From assembly GCF_000422785.1 (NCBI RefSeq), contig NZ_AUGS01000021.1, positions 1 through 45,819 of the forward strand: 45,819 nt of DNA, written 5' to 3'. Below the pieces are notes generated by a model. That model worked only from the letters and a program-made list of their open reading frames with translations. It made no database searches and was not told the origin of the DNA. The translations under genes were made by a program, and so were the position numbers. This document shows, one piece after another, positions 19,436 through 28,066 of the stretch. This stretch comes from Pseudovibrio exalbescens DSM 16456. GTDB lineage: Bacteria > Pseudomonadota > Alphaproteobacteria > Rhizobiales > Stappiaceae. Position 1 is the stretch's first letter, and every line of letters begins with the position of its first letter.

Positions 19436-21505
19436 ATGACCCCGCCTAGATTGACCCCGGAAATCCTCAGCGCGTTGACGCGGATCCCCATGCCGCGCGG
19501 GTTTGAAGAGGCACGACTTTCCCAAACTCTGCAGGTGGATGGACTGGAGTTGCCCGTTTATGCCTGCCAAACCCTGGTCATTGGATCGGGTGCAGCGGGA
19601 CTGCGGGCCGCCTGTGAGGCCAAACGGCGCGGGCGTGACGTTCTCGTTGCGACGGGGGGCATGTACATGGGCACGTCGGCTTGTTCCGGGTCAGATAAAC
19701 AGACGTTGCATACGGCTTCAACAAGTCGCAATGGCGACAATTTCGAAATATTGGCAACGGATCTGGCAGCCGGCGGCTGCATGGATGAAGACGTAGCTTA
19801 TGTGGAGGCGGTTGGATCCATCGGGGCCATGGCCGGCCTGCAATACATCGGTCTGGAGTTGCCGGAAGACAAGCTTGGTGCGGTCTTGCGCTATCAGACC
19901 GACCATGACGAATATGGCCGGGCTACGAGCTGCGGTCCCCGCACCTCGCGCCTGATGGTGAAAGTGTTGCTGGAAGAAGCGCAGCGGCTTGCCATCCCGT
20001 TCATGACAAACGCAGCGGCGGTGAAGATCCTGACAAGTGGGGTCGGCGAGGCACGGCGCGTGTCTGGTCTCGTAGTTGCTACCAAGACCACCACGCACAA
20101 TCCTTTCGGTCTTGCGGTAATCTCCTGTGAGGACCTTGTCATCGCCACTGGCGGGCCGGGCGAAATGTATCGCGATAGCGTGTATCCCAAAAAGTGCTTC
20201 GGCGCGCTGGGCCTGGCGCTTGATGCTGGCCTTGAACTGAGCAACCTGACAGAGAGCCAATTCGGTATCGGCACACCGCGGGAGACATTTCCCTGGAATC
20301 TGTCGGGCACCTACGTGCAAGTCATGCCCTATGTTTTCTCCCGGGATGCAGATGGCAATGAGTACAATTTCCTGGCTGATTACTATCGTACAACCCGGGA
20401 GCTGGTCTCAAACGTGTTCCGAAAGGGCTATCAGTGGCCGTTTCATGCAACCCGCATGTTGGAATTCGGCTCCAGCCTCGTCGACATCGCGGTTCATATC
20501 GAAATAACCAAAGGCCGGGAGGTGTTCCTTGACTTCCTCCGCAATCCAAAGCCTGCAAAGGATGGCAAAGCCTTCAGTCTGGATGATCTGGATGCTGATG
20601 TGCGGGCCTATCTTGCAAACAACGAGGCACTGGACGCGTTGCCGATTGAGCGACTGGTGCGCATGAACCCGCTGTCCATTGAACTTTACCGCATGAACGG
20701 AATTGATATCACCAAAGAGCCGCTGAAAATGGCGGTGAACAACCAGCATATGAATGGCGGGATCGATATTGATTTATGGGGGCGCACCAATCTCCATGGG
20801 TGCTATGCGGTTGGGGAGGCGGCCAGTACTCATGGTGTAACGCGTCCCGGTGGCTCTGCGCTCATTTCCGGGCAGGTGTTCGGCACAAGGGCAGCCAAGC
20901 ATATTGCCTATGCGAACCGCGCTGCACCCAGTGGTGCGCAGGAGGCGTGGGGGCCGGTCCTGCAAGAAATGATTAGCGAACTCAAGGCGGTCACGGAAAA
21001 TCCGTGCGCGGTTGATCTTCGCGAGGTGCGCAGCAGCATTCAAGCGCGGATGTCCGAAGCTGCAGGCTTTGTGTGTTCGGGCAATGCGGTCGCCGCAGCG
21101 TTGAACGAGGCTGAGGCGTTGGTTCAGCAGTTTGCGTCAAGGTCTGTCGGTTTGCTGGAACCGCACCGGGCCAATGATTACTTCATGTGGAAGCAGATGG
21201 CACTGTCTTCTGCTGCGGTTCTTGCCGCGTTGAACCATTATATCGCGGGCGGTGGGGGCAGCCGCGGCGCGCGCGTTATTCTGGATGAGTCTGCCACTGG
21301 CCTGCCGGAAACGGTCGACGGCCGGCTGGAAGCGTTCCGGTTCCGTCCTGAACAAGAGCACGACAAGGCCTGCAAGATCATGGTGTCTTTGGTGGGCAGT
21401 GCGCTGACCTGTACCGAAAGACAGATCAAAAAACGCGACCGCGCGCCGGTGTTCTTCGAAAAAGGGTGGGGTGAGTTCCTCAGCCAGCAGATTTACACGG
21501 ACTGA
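19436..21505 (+). CDS. FAD-dependent oxidoreductase, fumarate-reductase-like
   Basis: Flavoprotein of 689 residues. An N-terminal Rossmann motif (VIGSGAAGLRAACEAKRRG, about 43-62) binds FAD. The middle holds family stretches of the succinate dehydrogenase/fumarate reductase/L-aspartate oxidase group (IATGGPGEMYRDSVYPK, and near 470 THGVTRPGGSALISGQVFG). A helical C-terminal domain follows. There is no signal peptide and no neighbouring iron-sulfur or membrane-anchor subunit, so it is probably a soluble dehydrogenase or oxidase whose electron partner is unknown. The ATG at 19436 has GAGGAAAG upstream, better than the GTG at 19406. It is probably a one-gene transcript under the LacI-type operator at 19334. 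The substrate is unknown; a hydroxy or keto acid, or a product of the glp cargo, is a guess from context. Confidence 0.75.
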   Translation: MTPPRLTPEILSALTRIPMPRGFEEARLSQTLQVDGLELPVYACQTLVIGSGAAGLRAACEAKRRGRDVLVATGGMYMGTSACSGSDKQTLHTASTSRNGDNFEILATDLAAGGCMDEDVAYVEAVGSIGAMAGLQYIGLELPEDKLGAVLRYQTDHDEYGRATSCGPRTSRLMVKVLLEEAQRLAIPFMTNAAAVKILTSGVGEARRVSGLVVATKTTTHNPFGLAVISCEDLVIATGGPGEMYRDSVYPKKCFGALGLALDAGLELSNLTESQFGIGTPRETFPWNLSGTYVQVMPYVFSRDADGNEYNFLADYYRTTRELVSNVFRKGYQWPFHATRMLEFGSSLVDIAVHIEITKGREVFLDFLRNPKPAKDGKAFSLDDLDADVRAYLANNEALDALPIERLVRMNPLSIELYRMNGIDITKEPLKMAVNNQHMNGGIDIDLWGRTNLHGCYAVGEAASTHGVTRPGGSALISGQVFGTRAAKHIAYANRAAPSGAQEAWGPVLQEMISELKAVTENPCAVDLREVRSSIQARMSEAAGFVCSGNAVAAALNEAEALVQQFASRSVGLLEPHRANDYFMWKQMALSSAAVLAALNHYIAGGGGSRGARVILDESATGLPETVDGRLEAFRFRPEQEHDKACKIMVSLVGSALTCTERQIKKRDRAPVFFEKGWGEFLSQQIYTD

Positions 21506-21513
21506 CCCTTGAG

Positions 21514-21547
21514 GGCGTCTGTCTTACCCGTTCAGGAGACAGACGCC
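21514..21547. terminator. Bidirectional terminator overlapping the lacI-family stop
   Basis: GGCGTCTGTC-N14-GACAGACGCC followed by TTTT lies between the convergent flavoprotein and LacI-family genes. The right arm overlaps the last codons of the regulator. Confidence 0.8.
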
Positions 21548-22581
21548 TTTTGCGGCTCAAGCTGAAAGCGGCTGGAATCGCGCTCAATCAGCACCGGTGG
21601 GCGGCGATTGACGAGCGGGCCGACATGTCGACCGTCCAGTTGCGCCAACAGCGCCCGTGCAACTTCCGTTCCAATGCTTTTGGGAAACATCTCGATGGTC
21701 GTCAGCGGCGGGTTCCAGACCTCTGCTTCTGGCAGATTATCAAAGCCCACCAACGCGATGTCCTTTCCAACTTCTCGGCCCTGGCTCTTGAGACCTGCTG
21801 TGGCGCCCATGGCGATAATGTCATTATGGCAGAAGATGGCCGTGATTTCCGGGTGTTCCGTAATCAGTTCTATAGCTGCATTTCGGCCATTGTCGCGCGA
21901 GGGTGTGCACCGACGGGTAAAGAGTTCGATCGCACTATCATGGTTGTGATTTACTGTTTCCATGAATGCTGACAGGCGGTGTTCGCCCGTGGAAGTTGAG
22001 GCCAAACCACCAATGACACCCAGCTTGCGATGGCCTTTTGCCAGCAAGTGTTGGGCTGCCAGATGGGCGCCGTGATGGTCGTCAGCGCCGAAGAAGTCAC
22101 AGTGCATGCCGTTCACTTCGCGCACAAATGTCACGAACGGCAAGCCGCGTGAGACGATGTTCTCCAGTGCCGCCGGGGTGGTGCCCGCTACCGGGCTGAT
22201 GGCAATGCCGGCTACACCATGGGCGATGACTTCATCGATCATGGCTGCCTGCCGATCAAGGCTTTCACCAATATTGGCCATGATGGGCAGATAACCATGC
22301 TTGGACAGTTCTGCTTCGAAAGTCGCAGAGAACTCACCGTAGAACGGGTTGGCGATATTCTGAATCAATACGCCGATCAGCTTTGAGCGGCCTGTGCGCA
22401 AACGGGCAGCTGTGTAATCCTTCACAAAGCCCAGCTCGTTCATGGCAGCGCGGACCTTGTTGCGGGTCTCTTCCGTCATGCGACCGGTATCGTTGATCAC
22501 ATTTGACACTGTGGCTGATGAAACATCCGCCTTTTTTGCAATGTCGGCAATAGTGATCCGGGAAGCTCTTGTTGGTTTCAT
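21532..22581 (-). CDS. LacI-family transcriptional regulator
   Basis: Repressor-type regulator of 349 residues. N-terminal helix-turn-helix ITIADIAKKADVSSATVSN (about 8-26) with the hinge region after it, then a periplasmic-binding-protein-like effector domain (LIGVLIQNIANPFYGEF at about 65, ALVGFDNLPEAEVWNPPLT later). The ATG at 22581 follows AAGGGA; the frame is open 16 codons further upstream without a good ribosome site. It is 58 bp downstream of the D-2-hydroxyacid dehydrogenase on the same strand and convergent with the flavoprotein, so both are likely targets. A sugar, sugar acid or polyol is the expected effector type. Confidence 0.9.
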   Translation of the reverse strand: MKPTRASRITIADIAKKADVSSATVSNVINDTGRMTEETRNKVRAAMNELGFVKDYTAARLRTGRSKLIGVLIQNIANPFYGEFSATFEAELSKHGYLPIMANIGESLDRQAAMIDEVIAHGVAGIAISPVAGTTPAALENIVSRGLPFVTFVREVNGMHCDFFGADDHHGAHLAAQHLLAKGHRKLGVIGGLASTSTGEHRLSAFMETVNHNHDSAIELFTRRCTPSRDNGRNAAIELITEHPEITAIFCHNDIIAMGATAGLKSQGREVGKDIALVGFDNLPEAEVWNPPLTTIEMFPKSIGTEVARALLAQLDGRHVGPLVNRRPPVLIERDSSRFQLEPQKASVS

Positions 22582-22639
22582 TGTAGTATCCCTTCTAGCG
22601 CTACGTTGATTATTGATAGAATATTTCACGCAGTGCGCG

Positions 22640-23581
22640 CTATAGGTGCAATGGTGTTAATAGGGGCTCTCCCGACAAAAAGGCGTTGATATTGTCCGTT
22701 AGGACACGTCCCATATTCAGCCGCGTTTCATGGGTGGCGCTGGAAATGTGGGGCGTTAGAATCACATTTTTGGCTTTGCACAAGGCACTGGGAACGTTCG
22801 GTTCATCTTCGAAAACATCCAGACAGGCGCCCCCGATGGTTCCGTTCTCAAGCGCTTCAATCAGGTCAGATTGATTGACGATCGAGCCCCTTGCAACATT
22901 CACGAGCAAACCGTCTGGACCGAGAGCTTCAAGGATCTTCTGGTTGACTGCATTGCGCGTTTGCGGCCCGCCACTGGCGGACACAATGAAAACGCGGCTT
23001 TGTTCAGCCAGTTCTTGCAGTGATCCGACGGACTGAGAGGTGCTGTCAGAATGTTGATTGATATCGTAGTACAAAGTCGTGCAATCAAAAGCTTGCAGAA
23101 TCTGGGCTATTTTTCGGCCGATACGCCCGTAACCAAAAATGCCAACGCGTTTGCCGCGAATATCGAAGCCTGTCCCCAGTTTCCGGTCCAGCCAATGACC
23201 AGCTCGTACAAAATGATCCCCTTCGACCAATCGACGGCTGCCGGCCAGAGCGAGCGCAACCGCCATGTCGGCCACGGCATTGGTAAGGCTCTCCGGGGTT
23301 GTTGTAATCCGGATGCCGCGTGTTTTGGCCTCACTCAGGTCTATGCCGTCATATCCGACGCCGTAGACCGAAATGAGTTGCAGGTTGGGGAGTTGATTCA
23401 TGAGGGCCCGAGGTAAACCGAGGTCGCCCTTGGTGGCAACAATTGTGACGTTTTGTGCAATTTGGGCGGGCAGGGTTTCCGAATCTTTCAGCTTCCAGAG
23501 GTGGTGGGTGGGGGCAAGATGTGCCAGATCAGAATTGATGCTGTCGGGGGTGTAGGGGCTGAGTTGGAGGATTGCGCTCAT
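22640..23581 (-). CDS. D-isomer-specific 2-hydroxyacid dehydrogenase
   Basis: NAD(P)-dependent enzyme of 313 residues, family length. The nucleotide-binding motif is GYGRIG (150-155) in a Rossmann fold. The catalytic triad is visible: Arg231 in NVARG, Glu260 in FEDEP and His278 in LTPHIS. The active-site stretch SVYGVGYDGID and the overall pattern are typical of glyoxylate/hydroxypyruvate reductases, which interconvert glycerate or glycolate and the keto acid. The precise substrate is uncertain. GGAG lies six bases before the ATG at 23581. It probably shares a transcript with the LacI gene downstream and possibly with the 37-residue peptide gene upstream. Confidence 0.88.
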   Translation of the reverse strand: MSAILQLSPYTPDSINSDLAHLAPTHHLWKLKDSETLPAQIAQNVTIVATKGDLGLPRALMNQLPNLQLISVYGVGYDGIDLSEAKTRGIRITTTPESLTNAVADMAVALALAGSRRLVEGDHFVRAGHWLDRKLGTGFDIRGKRVGIFGYGRIGRKIAQILQAFDCTTLYYDINQHSDSTSQSVGSLQELAEQSRVFIVSASGGPQTRNAVNQKILEALGPDGLLVNVARGSIVNQSDLIEALENGTIGGACLDVFEDEPNVPSALCKAKNVILTPHISSATHETRLNMGRVLTDNINAFLSGEPLLTPLHL

Positions 23582-23684
23582 GCCGTCTCCGATTGGTTCC
23601 GCGTTAAGGCGTTGTTTTCACGCAAACATCCGCGCGTCCATGAAACCCAAAGGCTTCCCCCATTTCATGGAATGCATGCGGTGT

Positions 23685-23706
23685 CTCGCGCTGTTGCCAG
23701 CGCGAG
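23685..23706. terminator. Hairpin after the 37-residue peptide gene
   Basis: CTCGCGCTG-TTGC-CAGCGCGAG is a perfect 9-bp stem with a four-base loop, 67 bases past the peptide stop on the minus strand. No T-run follows, so it could be a weak terminator, a processing site or an RNA-stabilising hairpin between the peptide and the dehydrogenase. Confidence 0.45.
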
Positions 23707-23773
23707 GGCTATTATGCGCCTGCCTCTATCGTCGGTTCAAGCGGTGAAACGACCTCGTGATGCCAGAGCGTGG

Positions 23774-23887
23774 CTACAAGTAGGTGAACATGGCACCGAC
23801 AACGCCGGCCATGCACACACCTATGATTGTTGCGCGCAGAACAATTGCACAGCAGTTAAGAGCTGTATGTACAGTATGAGTAAGCAT
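23774..23887 (-). CDS. Small membrane peptide, 37 residues
   Basis: A very short frame with an unusually good ribosome site: AGGGGAGG about six bases before the ATG at 23887. The peptide begins MLTHTVHTALNCC and continues as a single strongly hydrophobic helix (AIVLRATIIGVCMAGVVG), ending MFTYL at a TAG. It has three cysteines. The strong ribosome site together with a clean membrane helix makes it more likely real than chance. It is the first frame upstream of the dehydrogenase-lacI genes on the same strand. The family was not recognised. Confidence 0.5.
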   Translation of the reverse strand: MLTHTVHTALNCCAIVLRATIIGVCMAGVVGAMFTYL

Positions 23888-23963
23888 CGAAACCTCCCCT
23901 AAGGTAAGACGCCTAAGAATTCACCCGATATGGCTATTGTGAGATATCTGTTTTACAGCCGCT

Positions 23964-24125
23964 AGTAGTAAACCTACTTAGCTAATACTAAGGGTTAGGC
24001 AGCTTTCGCTGAGTTACCAGTTGAAAGCGCGAATTTCCGTCGCACCCATGGCATTTGTCAAAGACGTTCCTGTCATCTGCGGTAAAAGGGTGCCAAGGTT
24101 GTTATAAAATCGCCGTTTCATAACA
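23964..24125. promoter_or_regulatory. Inverted repeats in the peptide/GntR divergent promoter
   Basis: AGTAG-N5-CTACT (23964-23978) and CTTAG-N6-CTAAG (23977-23992) overlap in one cluster. TGTTAT-N14-ATAACA (24100-24125, extended by AAA ... TTT inside) lies 25 bases before the GntR start. These are candidate operators for the adjacent GntR or LacI regulators in the 263-bp gap between the minus-strand peptide gene and the plus-strand regulator. Confidence 0.4.
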
Positions 24126-24150
24126 GGCGCGCTTCAACAAGGAGGCGGAT

Positions 24151-24855
24151 GTGGGACGTCCCGCAAGCTTAAGTAATACCGTGTATGCCGGCATCAAGCA
24201 TTCCATTGATACCGGGGAGTTTCCCGAGGGTTTGAAACTGCCTACGGAACATGCCTTGTGCGATCGATTTGGGGTGTCACGGCCTGTCATCCGGTCTGTG
24301 ATGGATCGTTTGCGGCAGGAAGGTGTCATTGAAACAATTCGTGGATCTGGCAGCTTTGTCATAAAAGGCGGGGAAACGTCAGCAGCGCCCGAACCGCCGG
24401 TCACTCGATACCAGGTGGCTGATATCAGCGATATCATGGAATGTCAGGAAACCCGCCAGATATTCGAGTCGGAAATGGCTGCGCTGGCTGCTGAACGCTG
24501 GAATGAGCAGGATATGGCAGAGCTGGAAACAGCGCTGAACCAGATCCTGAAAGAGCACAGACGGTCGGGTGATATCGTTGAGGCCGACTACCAGTTCCAT
24601 CGGGCGATCATAAAGGCTGCAAAAAACGCCTATGCGTTGGTCGTATTCGAGACAATGCGGGAACAGGTTCTCCTCGGCATGAGCATGAGCCGTGGGATCT
24701 ACAATGTGCTGCCTGAATATGCCACTCGCCATGGGCTTCAAGAGCACGTTGATATGCTTGATGCCATTCGCGACCGGGATCCTGAGAGTGCTCGGGCCAT
24801 CATGCGTCGGCACATTGCTTTTTTTGGCGAAAAAGTGCAGCAGGCGCGGGTTTGA
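24151..24855 (+). CDS. GntR-family regulator, FCD type
   Basis: Regulator of 234 residues. An N-terminal winged helix (KLPTEHALCDRFGVSRPVIRS) is followed by an all-helical FCD effector domain with metal or ligand positions at DYQFHRAI, LQEHVDML and MRRHIAFF. The start is a GTG at 24151 with AAGGAGG six bases before it. FCD regulators commonly sense sugar acids and other organic acids. The converging neighbour is a KDG-kinase-like gene, which fits a hexuronate or ketodeoxy-acid signal, but this is inference. The palindrome at 24100-24125 is a likely self-control site. Confidence 0.88.
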   Translation: MGRPASLSNTVYAGIKHSIDTGEFPEGLKLPTEHALCDRFGVSRPVIRSVMDRLRQEGVIETIRGSGSFVIKGGETSAAPEPPVTRYQVADISDIMECQETRQIFESEMAALAAERWNEQDMAELETALNQILKEHRRSGDIVEADYQFHRAIIKAAKNAYALVVFETMREQVLLGMSMSRGIYNVLPEYATRHGLQEHVDMLDAIRDRDPESARAIMRRHIAFFGEKVQQARV

Positions 24856-24868
24856 ATTGAGCAAAAAG

Positions 24869-24895
24869 AAAGCCCCGCTGGAGGTGCGGGGCTTT
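24869..24895. terminator. Bidirectional terminator between GntR and kinase genes
   Basis: AAAGCCCCGC-N7-GCGGGGCTTT is a perfect 10-bp stem with A-rich and T-rich flanks between two convergent genes. Confidence 0.85.
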
Positions 24896-24919
24896 CGGGC
24901 TTGGGAGGAGGAGTTGTTT

Positions 24920-25855
24920 TTAGAGCACTCCACGCTCTTTCATAAAGGCCTCAACATCGGCCTTATAGGGGATCGGGGCGACGGCGCCGAAACCTTGAGT
25001 CGTCAAAGCTGCCGCTGCGTTTGCATATTTGAGTGAGTCTTCCAAAGACTTGCCAGCAACAATCTGACTGAAGAAGGCCCCGGAGAAACAGTCTCCTGCG
25101 CCCGTTGCATCCTTGGCTTCCACCGGGTTTCCTGCAACGCGTTTGCGCTCTTGCGCTGTAGCGTACATGGCGCCCTGCTTGCCGAGCTTCAAAATGACGT
25201 TTTGTGCGCCCAGCTTGAGATAGAAATCACAGATCTGATCTGGATCGTTCAAACCGGTCAGCAATTCGGCTTCGTCAACACTGGGCATAATGAAGTCTAC
25301 ATGGCGAGCGACCTCGTGAATCACGCCACGAGCTCTGTCCAGCCCCCACAATTTGAGACGCAGATTGGTGTCAAAAGACGTCAAGGTGTTGTTGGCCTTG
25401 GCGATTTCGATTGCCTTGAACACCGAGTCGCACGAGGTCACGCTGATGGCACAAGTGATCGCGGAGGTGTGCAGAAGCTTGGCGTTCTTGATCGCATCTT
25501 CCGGCAATTGATCTGGAGTGATGAGAGAGGCTGCCGATCCTTTGCGTGCAAACGTGAAGTGGTGACCCCGTTCGTCGTAGGAGATAAAGTAAATTCCGGT
25601 CGGTGCCTGCGGATTGCGGACAACCAGATCGGTCTTGACGCCTTCCTTCTCCCACAGGTCGACAAATTTGTCGCCAAACACATCTGCCCCCAAATGGGCA
25701 AGGACCGCGACCGAAGCCCCTTGGCGGGAGGCGCTGCAGGCGAAGTTGGATGTGTCGCCGCCAAAGCCGCTGAGATAATCAGGGCCGTCGCCGCTTTCCT
25801 TGACCTGGCTGAACTCGAACAGCGGTTCGCCAAAGCTGATGATATCTGCGGTCAT
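24920..25855 (-). CDS. PfkB-family sugar kinase, KDG-kinase-like
   Basis: ATP-dependent carbohydrate kinase of 311 residues. The N-terminal substrate region has GFGGDTSNFA (about 30-39), and the C-terminal PfkB signature DATGAGDCFSGAF holds the catalytic base Asp255. The stretch FDTNLRLKLW is typical of 2-keto-3-deoxygluconate kinases, which make KDPG for the Entner-Doudoroff aldolase. The assignment is by motif; fructokinase or another PfkB activity is possible. It appears to be a single-gene unit, convergent with the FCD regulator. Confidence 0.8.
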   Translation of the reverse strand: MTADIISFGEPLFEFSQVKESGDGPDYLSGFGGDTSNFACSASRQGASVAVLAHLGADVFGDKFVDLWEKEGVKTDLVVRNPQAPTGIYFISYDERGHHFTFARKGSAASLITPDQLPEDAIKNAKLLHTSAITCAISVTSCDSVFKAIEIAKANNTLTSFDTNLRLKLWGLDRARGVIHEVARHVDFIMPSVDEAELLTGLNDPDQICDFYLKLGAQNVILKLGKQGAMYATAQERKRVAGNPVEAKDATGAGDCFSGAFFSQIVAGKSLEDSLKYANAAAALTTQGFGAVAPIPYKADVEAFMKERGVL

Positions 25856-26052
25856 TTGGGTCCTCTTGGTGTTCCCGTATCGTCACGCCGACAAAACCAG
25901 TAGCCGGGTGACGTGAATAGGTTTATATCGCCGATCGGTTGCCGCCGTTGGGCGGTTGCAGGAAATGCCGGTCCGTTCAGGGCGCGCTGGGCGCTTCATT
26001 GCCCAATTCGCGCGGCCACTCGCCGGCACCGGTATTTACTTGCTCATCAATC

Positions 26053-26080
26053 TATATAACTTGTATATAAGATAAACAAG
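26053..26080. promoter_or_regulatory. Candidate GntR operator before the second FCD regulator
   Basis: TATATAACTT (26053-26062) runs into CTTGTATATAAG (26060-26071), which is two bases off a perfect palindrome, and CTTGT-N11-ACAAG spans 26060-26080. A matching TATATAACTT occurs at 28030-28039, before the peptidase gene. The rest of the 25856-26107 gap shows nothing clear. Confidence 0.4.
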
Positions 26081-26107
26081 AAATTATTGATAGCCGGAGC
26101 AATCCGT

Positions 26108-26929
26108 ATGGAAACCTCGCGTTCAAGCCGGGCACCTCGTAAGCCCCGGGCCCACAATACACCGCCAACCGGTCCCGGAATGTACGCCGGTCGTACGGGT
26201 ACATCGAGCGCGGATGTCATTCTGCGTGGTTTGCGGGCGCGAATCATTTCAACGGAGCTGGTGCCGGGAATACCCATTAGTGAACATGATCTGGCGCAGG
26301 CATATGGTGTCAGCCGAACGCCGGTACGGGAGGCCATCCTGCGCCTTTCCGATGAGCGGCTGGTGGAGGTCGCGCCCAAATCTGGCACTTTTGTCGGCCG
26401 CATCCCGTTGTCTGCCTTGCCTGAAGCACTCGTTGTGCGCCAGGCCCTTGAGGAAACCACCGTGCGGGCCGCCGTCCGGTTTGCGCAGGAAGATGATTTC
26501 GTCAAGCTTGAAAACCTGATTGAGACGCAACAACAGGCCGTTGGCAACGCGGACCGTCAGGCCCTGCATGATGCGGATGACGCCTTTCACGAACAGATAG
26601 CGCAAGCGGGGGGTTACCCCGGTATCTGGGAGCTGATTACCCAGGTCAAAGTGCACATTGACCGTTATCGCCGTTTGGCCCAGCTGGATATGGATCGCTT
26701 GGGCACTGTCATTGAGGAGCATCGCTTGCTGCTTCGCCATATGCGCGCACGGGATGCGGAGGGGGCGGTGCAGGCCATGGCCATCCATTTACACAAGTTG
26801 CGCAAAGACATGAGCCATCTGAAAAGCATCAAGCCAGAGTACTTCATTCATGATGCGGATTTGGCAGTCGAATTCACCAAGGCCCAAAGTGCTGTCAAGT
26901 CGGAGTTGCTGGCGGACGACCCGACCTGA
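26108..26929 (+). CDS. GntR-family regulator, FCD type (second)
   Basis: Regulator of 273 residues. A 30-residue basic, proline-rich leader precedes the winged helix (ISEHDLAQAYGVSRTPVRE), followed by an FCD domain with DDAFHEQIAQAG, IEEHRLLL and MAIHLHKL as likely metal or ligand positions. The ATG at 26108 has GGAG upstream and is preferred to the TTG seven codons earlier. It converges on a DMT-family transporter. It probably regulates that transporter and the divergent peptidase, because both share its upstream motif. Confidence 0.88.
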   Translation: METSRSSRAPRKPRAHNTPPTGPGMYAGRTGTSSADVILRGLRARIISTELVPGIPISEHDLAQAYGVSRTPVREAILRLSDERLVEVAPKSGTFVGRIPLSALPEALVVRQALEETTVRAAVRFAQEDDFVKLENLIETQQQAVGNADRQALHDADDAFHEQIAQAGGYPGIWELITQVKVHIDRYRRLAQLDMDRLGTVIEEHRLLLRHMRARDAEGAVQAMAIHLHKLRKDMSHLKSIKPEYFIHDADLAVEFTKAQSAVKSELLADDPT

Positions 26930-26962
26930 CAGCTTTGAAAATTAAGGGGCGCGCCCGGAAAC

Positions 26963-27895
26963 TCACATTTCGGGGGGGCGTGGATCAGACACTGCGGTGC
27001 GTGAGCGTTGGGTGATTTGCTCTCGGTACAAGATGTAGAGACCGGAGGCAGCGATGATCAATGACCCGCCGATTGTGTAGTAGGACGGCACATCGCCGAA
27101 GATGGCGAAGCCCAGCAAGCCCATCCATATCATCTGCGTATACATGAACGGGGCCAAAATTGGTGCTGGCGCCAGACGGTAGGCCTGCTGCAAAATCCAG
27201 TGGCCGCCCATTGCGCCCACGCAAAGAAACCCGATCAGGCCGATCTCAATAGGTGCTGTCACTGGTATCCAGACGGTGTAGCTCAAGGGCGCCATGGCCA
27301 CGGAGCCTGCAATGGCGGCATAAAACAACATGCTCTGGTTGTTGTCGGTTTGCGAAAGGATGCGGGTTTGCAACGTGTAAATGGAATAGCAGATTGCAGC
27401 ACCAACGGAATACAGTGACGCCCAATGCATGCCTTCGGAGCCGGGACGGATCACCACAAGCACACCGATGAAACCGACCACGATTGCGGCCCATCTGCGC
27501 GGGCCCGCCCATTCGTTCAAAATGGGACCGGACAGGGCGGTGACCAACAACGGCATGGAAAACATGATCGTGATCGCCTGAGAAAGCGTCAGGTGTTGCA
27601 TGGCCATGAAATGCAGATTGGTTACCGTGGCCAGCATGAGACCGCGGAACAGTTGAAGCAAAGGGCGTTTTGTCGTCAGGCATTGCGGATTGCTCCAGAC
27701 GCGAAACAGCAGAATCACGGCCACAAACTGCACGACAAACCGAATAAAGGACAATTGAAACGGGTGAATGCCGCTGCTGAGAAACTTGGCGACGGCATCA
27801 CTCGCTGAGAAGGCGAAAAAGGCGATACAAATCAAGCCGATGCCTTTGATGGGGTTCGACGTGTTTTCCATTTCAGGATCTTTGATGTAAGGCAT
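26963..27895 (-). CDS. DMT-superfamily transporter, EamA type
   Basis: Polytopic inner-membrane protein of up to 310 residues with about ten helices in two EamA repeats (FAFSASDAVAKFLSSG near the start, MGGHWILQQAYRLAPAPI in the second half). Members export amino acids, nucleosides or other metabolites. The start is uncertain: ATGs at 27895 and 27871 (MENTSNPIKGIG) both lack a clear ribosome site. It is divergent from the DmpA-type aminopeptidase and may export or import the peptide-like substrate or product. Confidence 0.85.
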   Translation of the reverse strand: MPYIKDPEMENTSNPIKGIGLICIAFFAFSASDAVAKFLSSGIHPFQLSFIRFVVQFVAVILLFRVWSNPQCLTTKRPLLQLFRGLMLATVTNLHFMAMQHLTLSQAITIMFSMPLLVTALSGPILNEWAGPRRWAAIVVGFIGVLVVIRPGSEGMHWASLYSVGAAICYSIYTLQTRILSQTDNNQSMLFYAAIAGSVAMAPLSYTVWIPVTAPIEIGLIGFLCVGAMGGHWILQQAYRLAPAPILAPFMYTQMIWMGLLGFAIFGDVPSYYTIGGSLIIAASGLYILYREQITQRSRTAVSDPRPPEM

Positions 27896-28026
27896 GAACC
27901 ACAGCCCGTCATTCGGGCTTTGTTGCTTTGCGTCGGCTCTGCCGGGGTGGACTTATGGGGCTTAAAAGAGTGGTTTGCTTTTTAGCATGGAGTGCGCTAG
28001 CACTGCGAGCTTAATGACTGGACTTC

Positions 28027-28038
28027 AGTTATATAACT
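28027..28038. promoter_or_regulatory. Palindrome between transporter and peptidase
   Basis: AGTTATATAACT is a perfect 12-bp palindrome, 28 bases before the peptidase start in the 171-bp divergent gap. Its right half is shared with the site before the second GntR gene (26053). Confidence 0.45.
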
Positions 28039-28066
28039 TAGTTTCTCTCAACATAGTAGCCCGTTT

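Noticed and set aside
26947-26956. GGGCGCGCCC palindrome after the second GntR gene
   Set aside because: Only 10 bp, with no T-run or loop; too short and GC-simple to call a terminator or operator.
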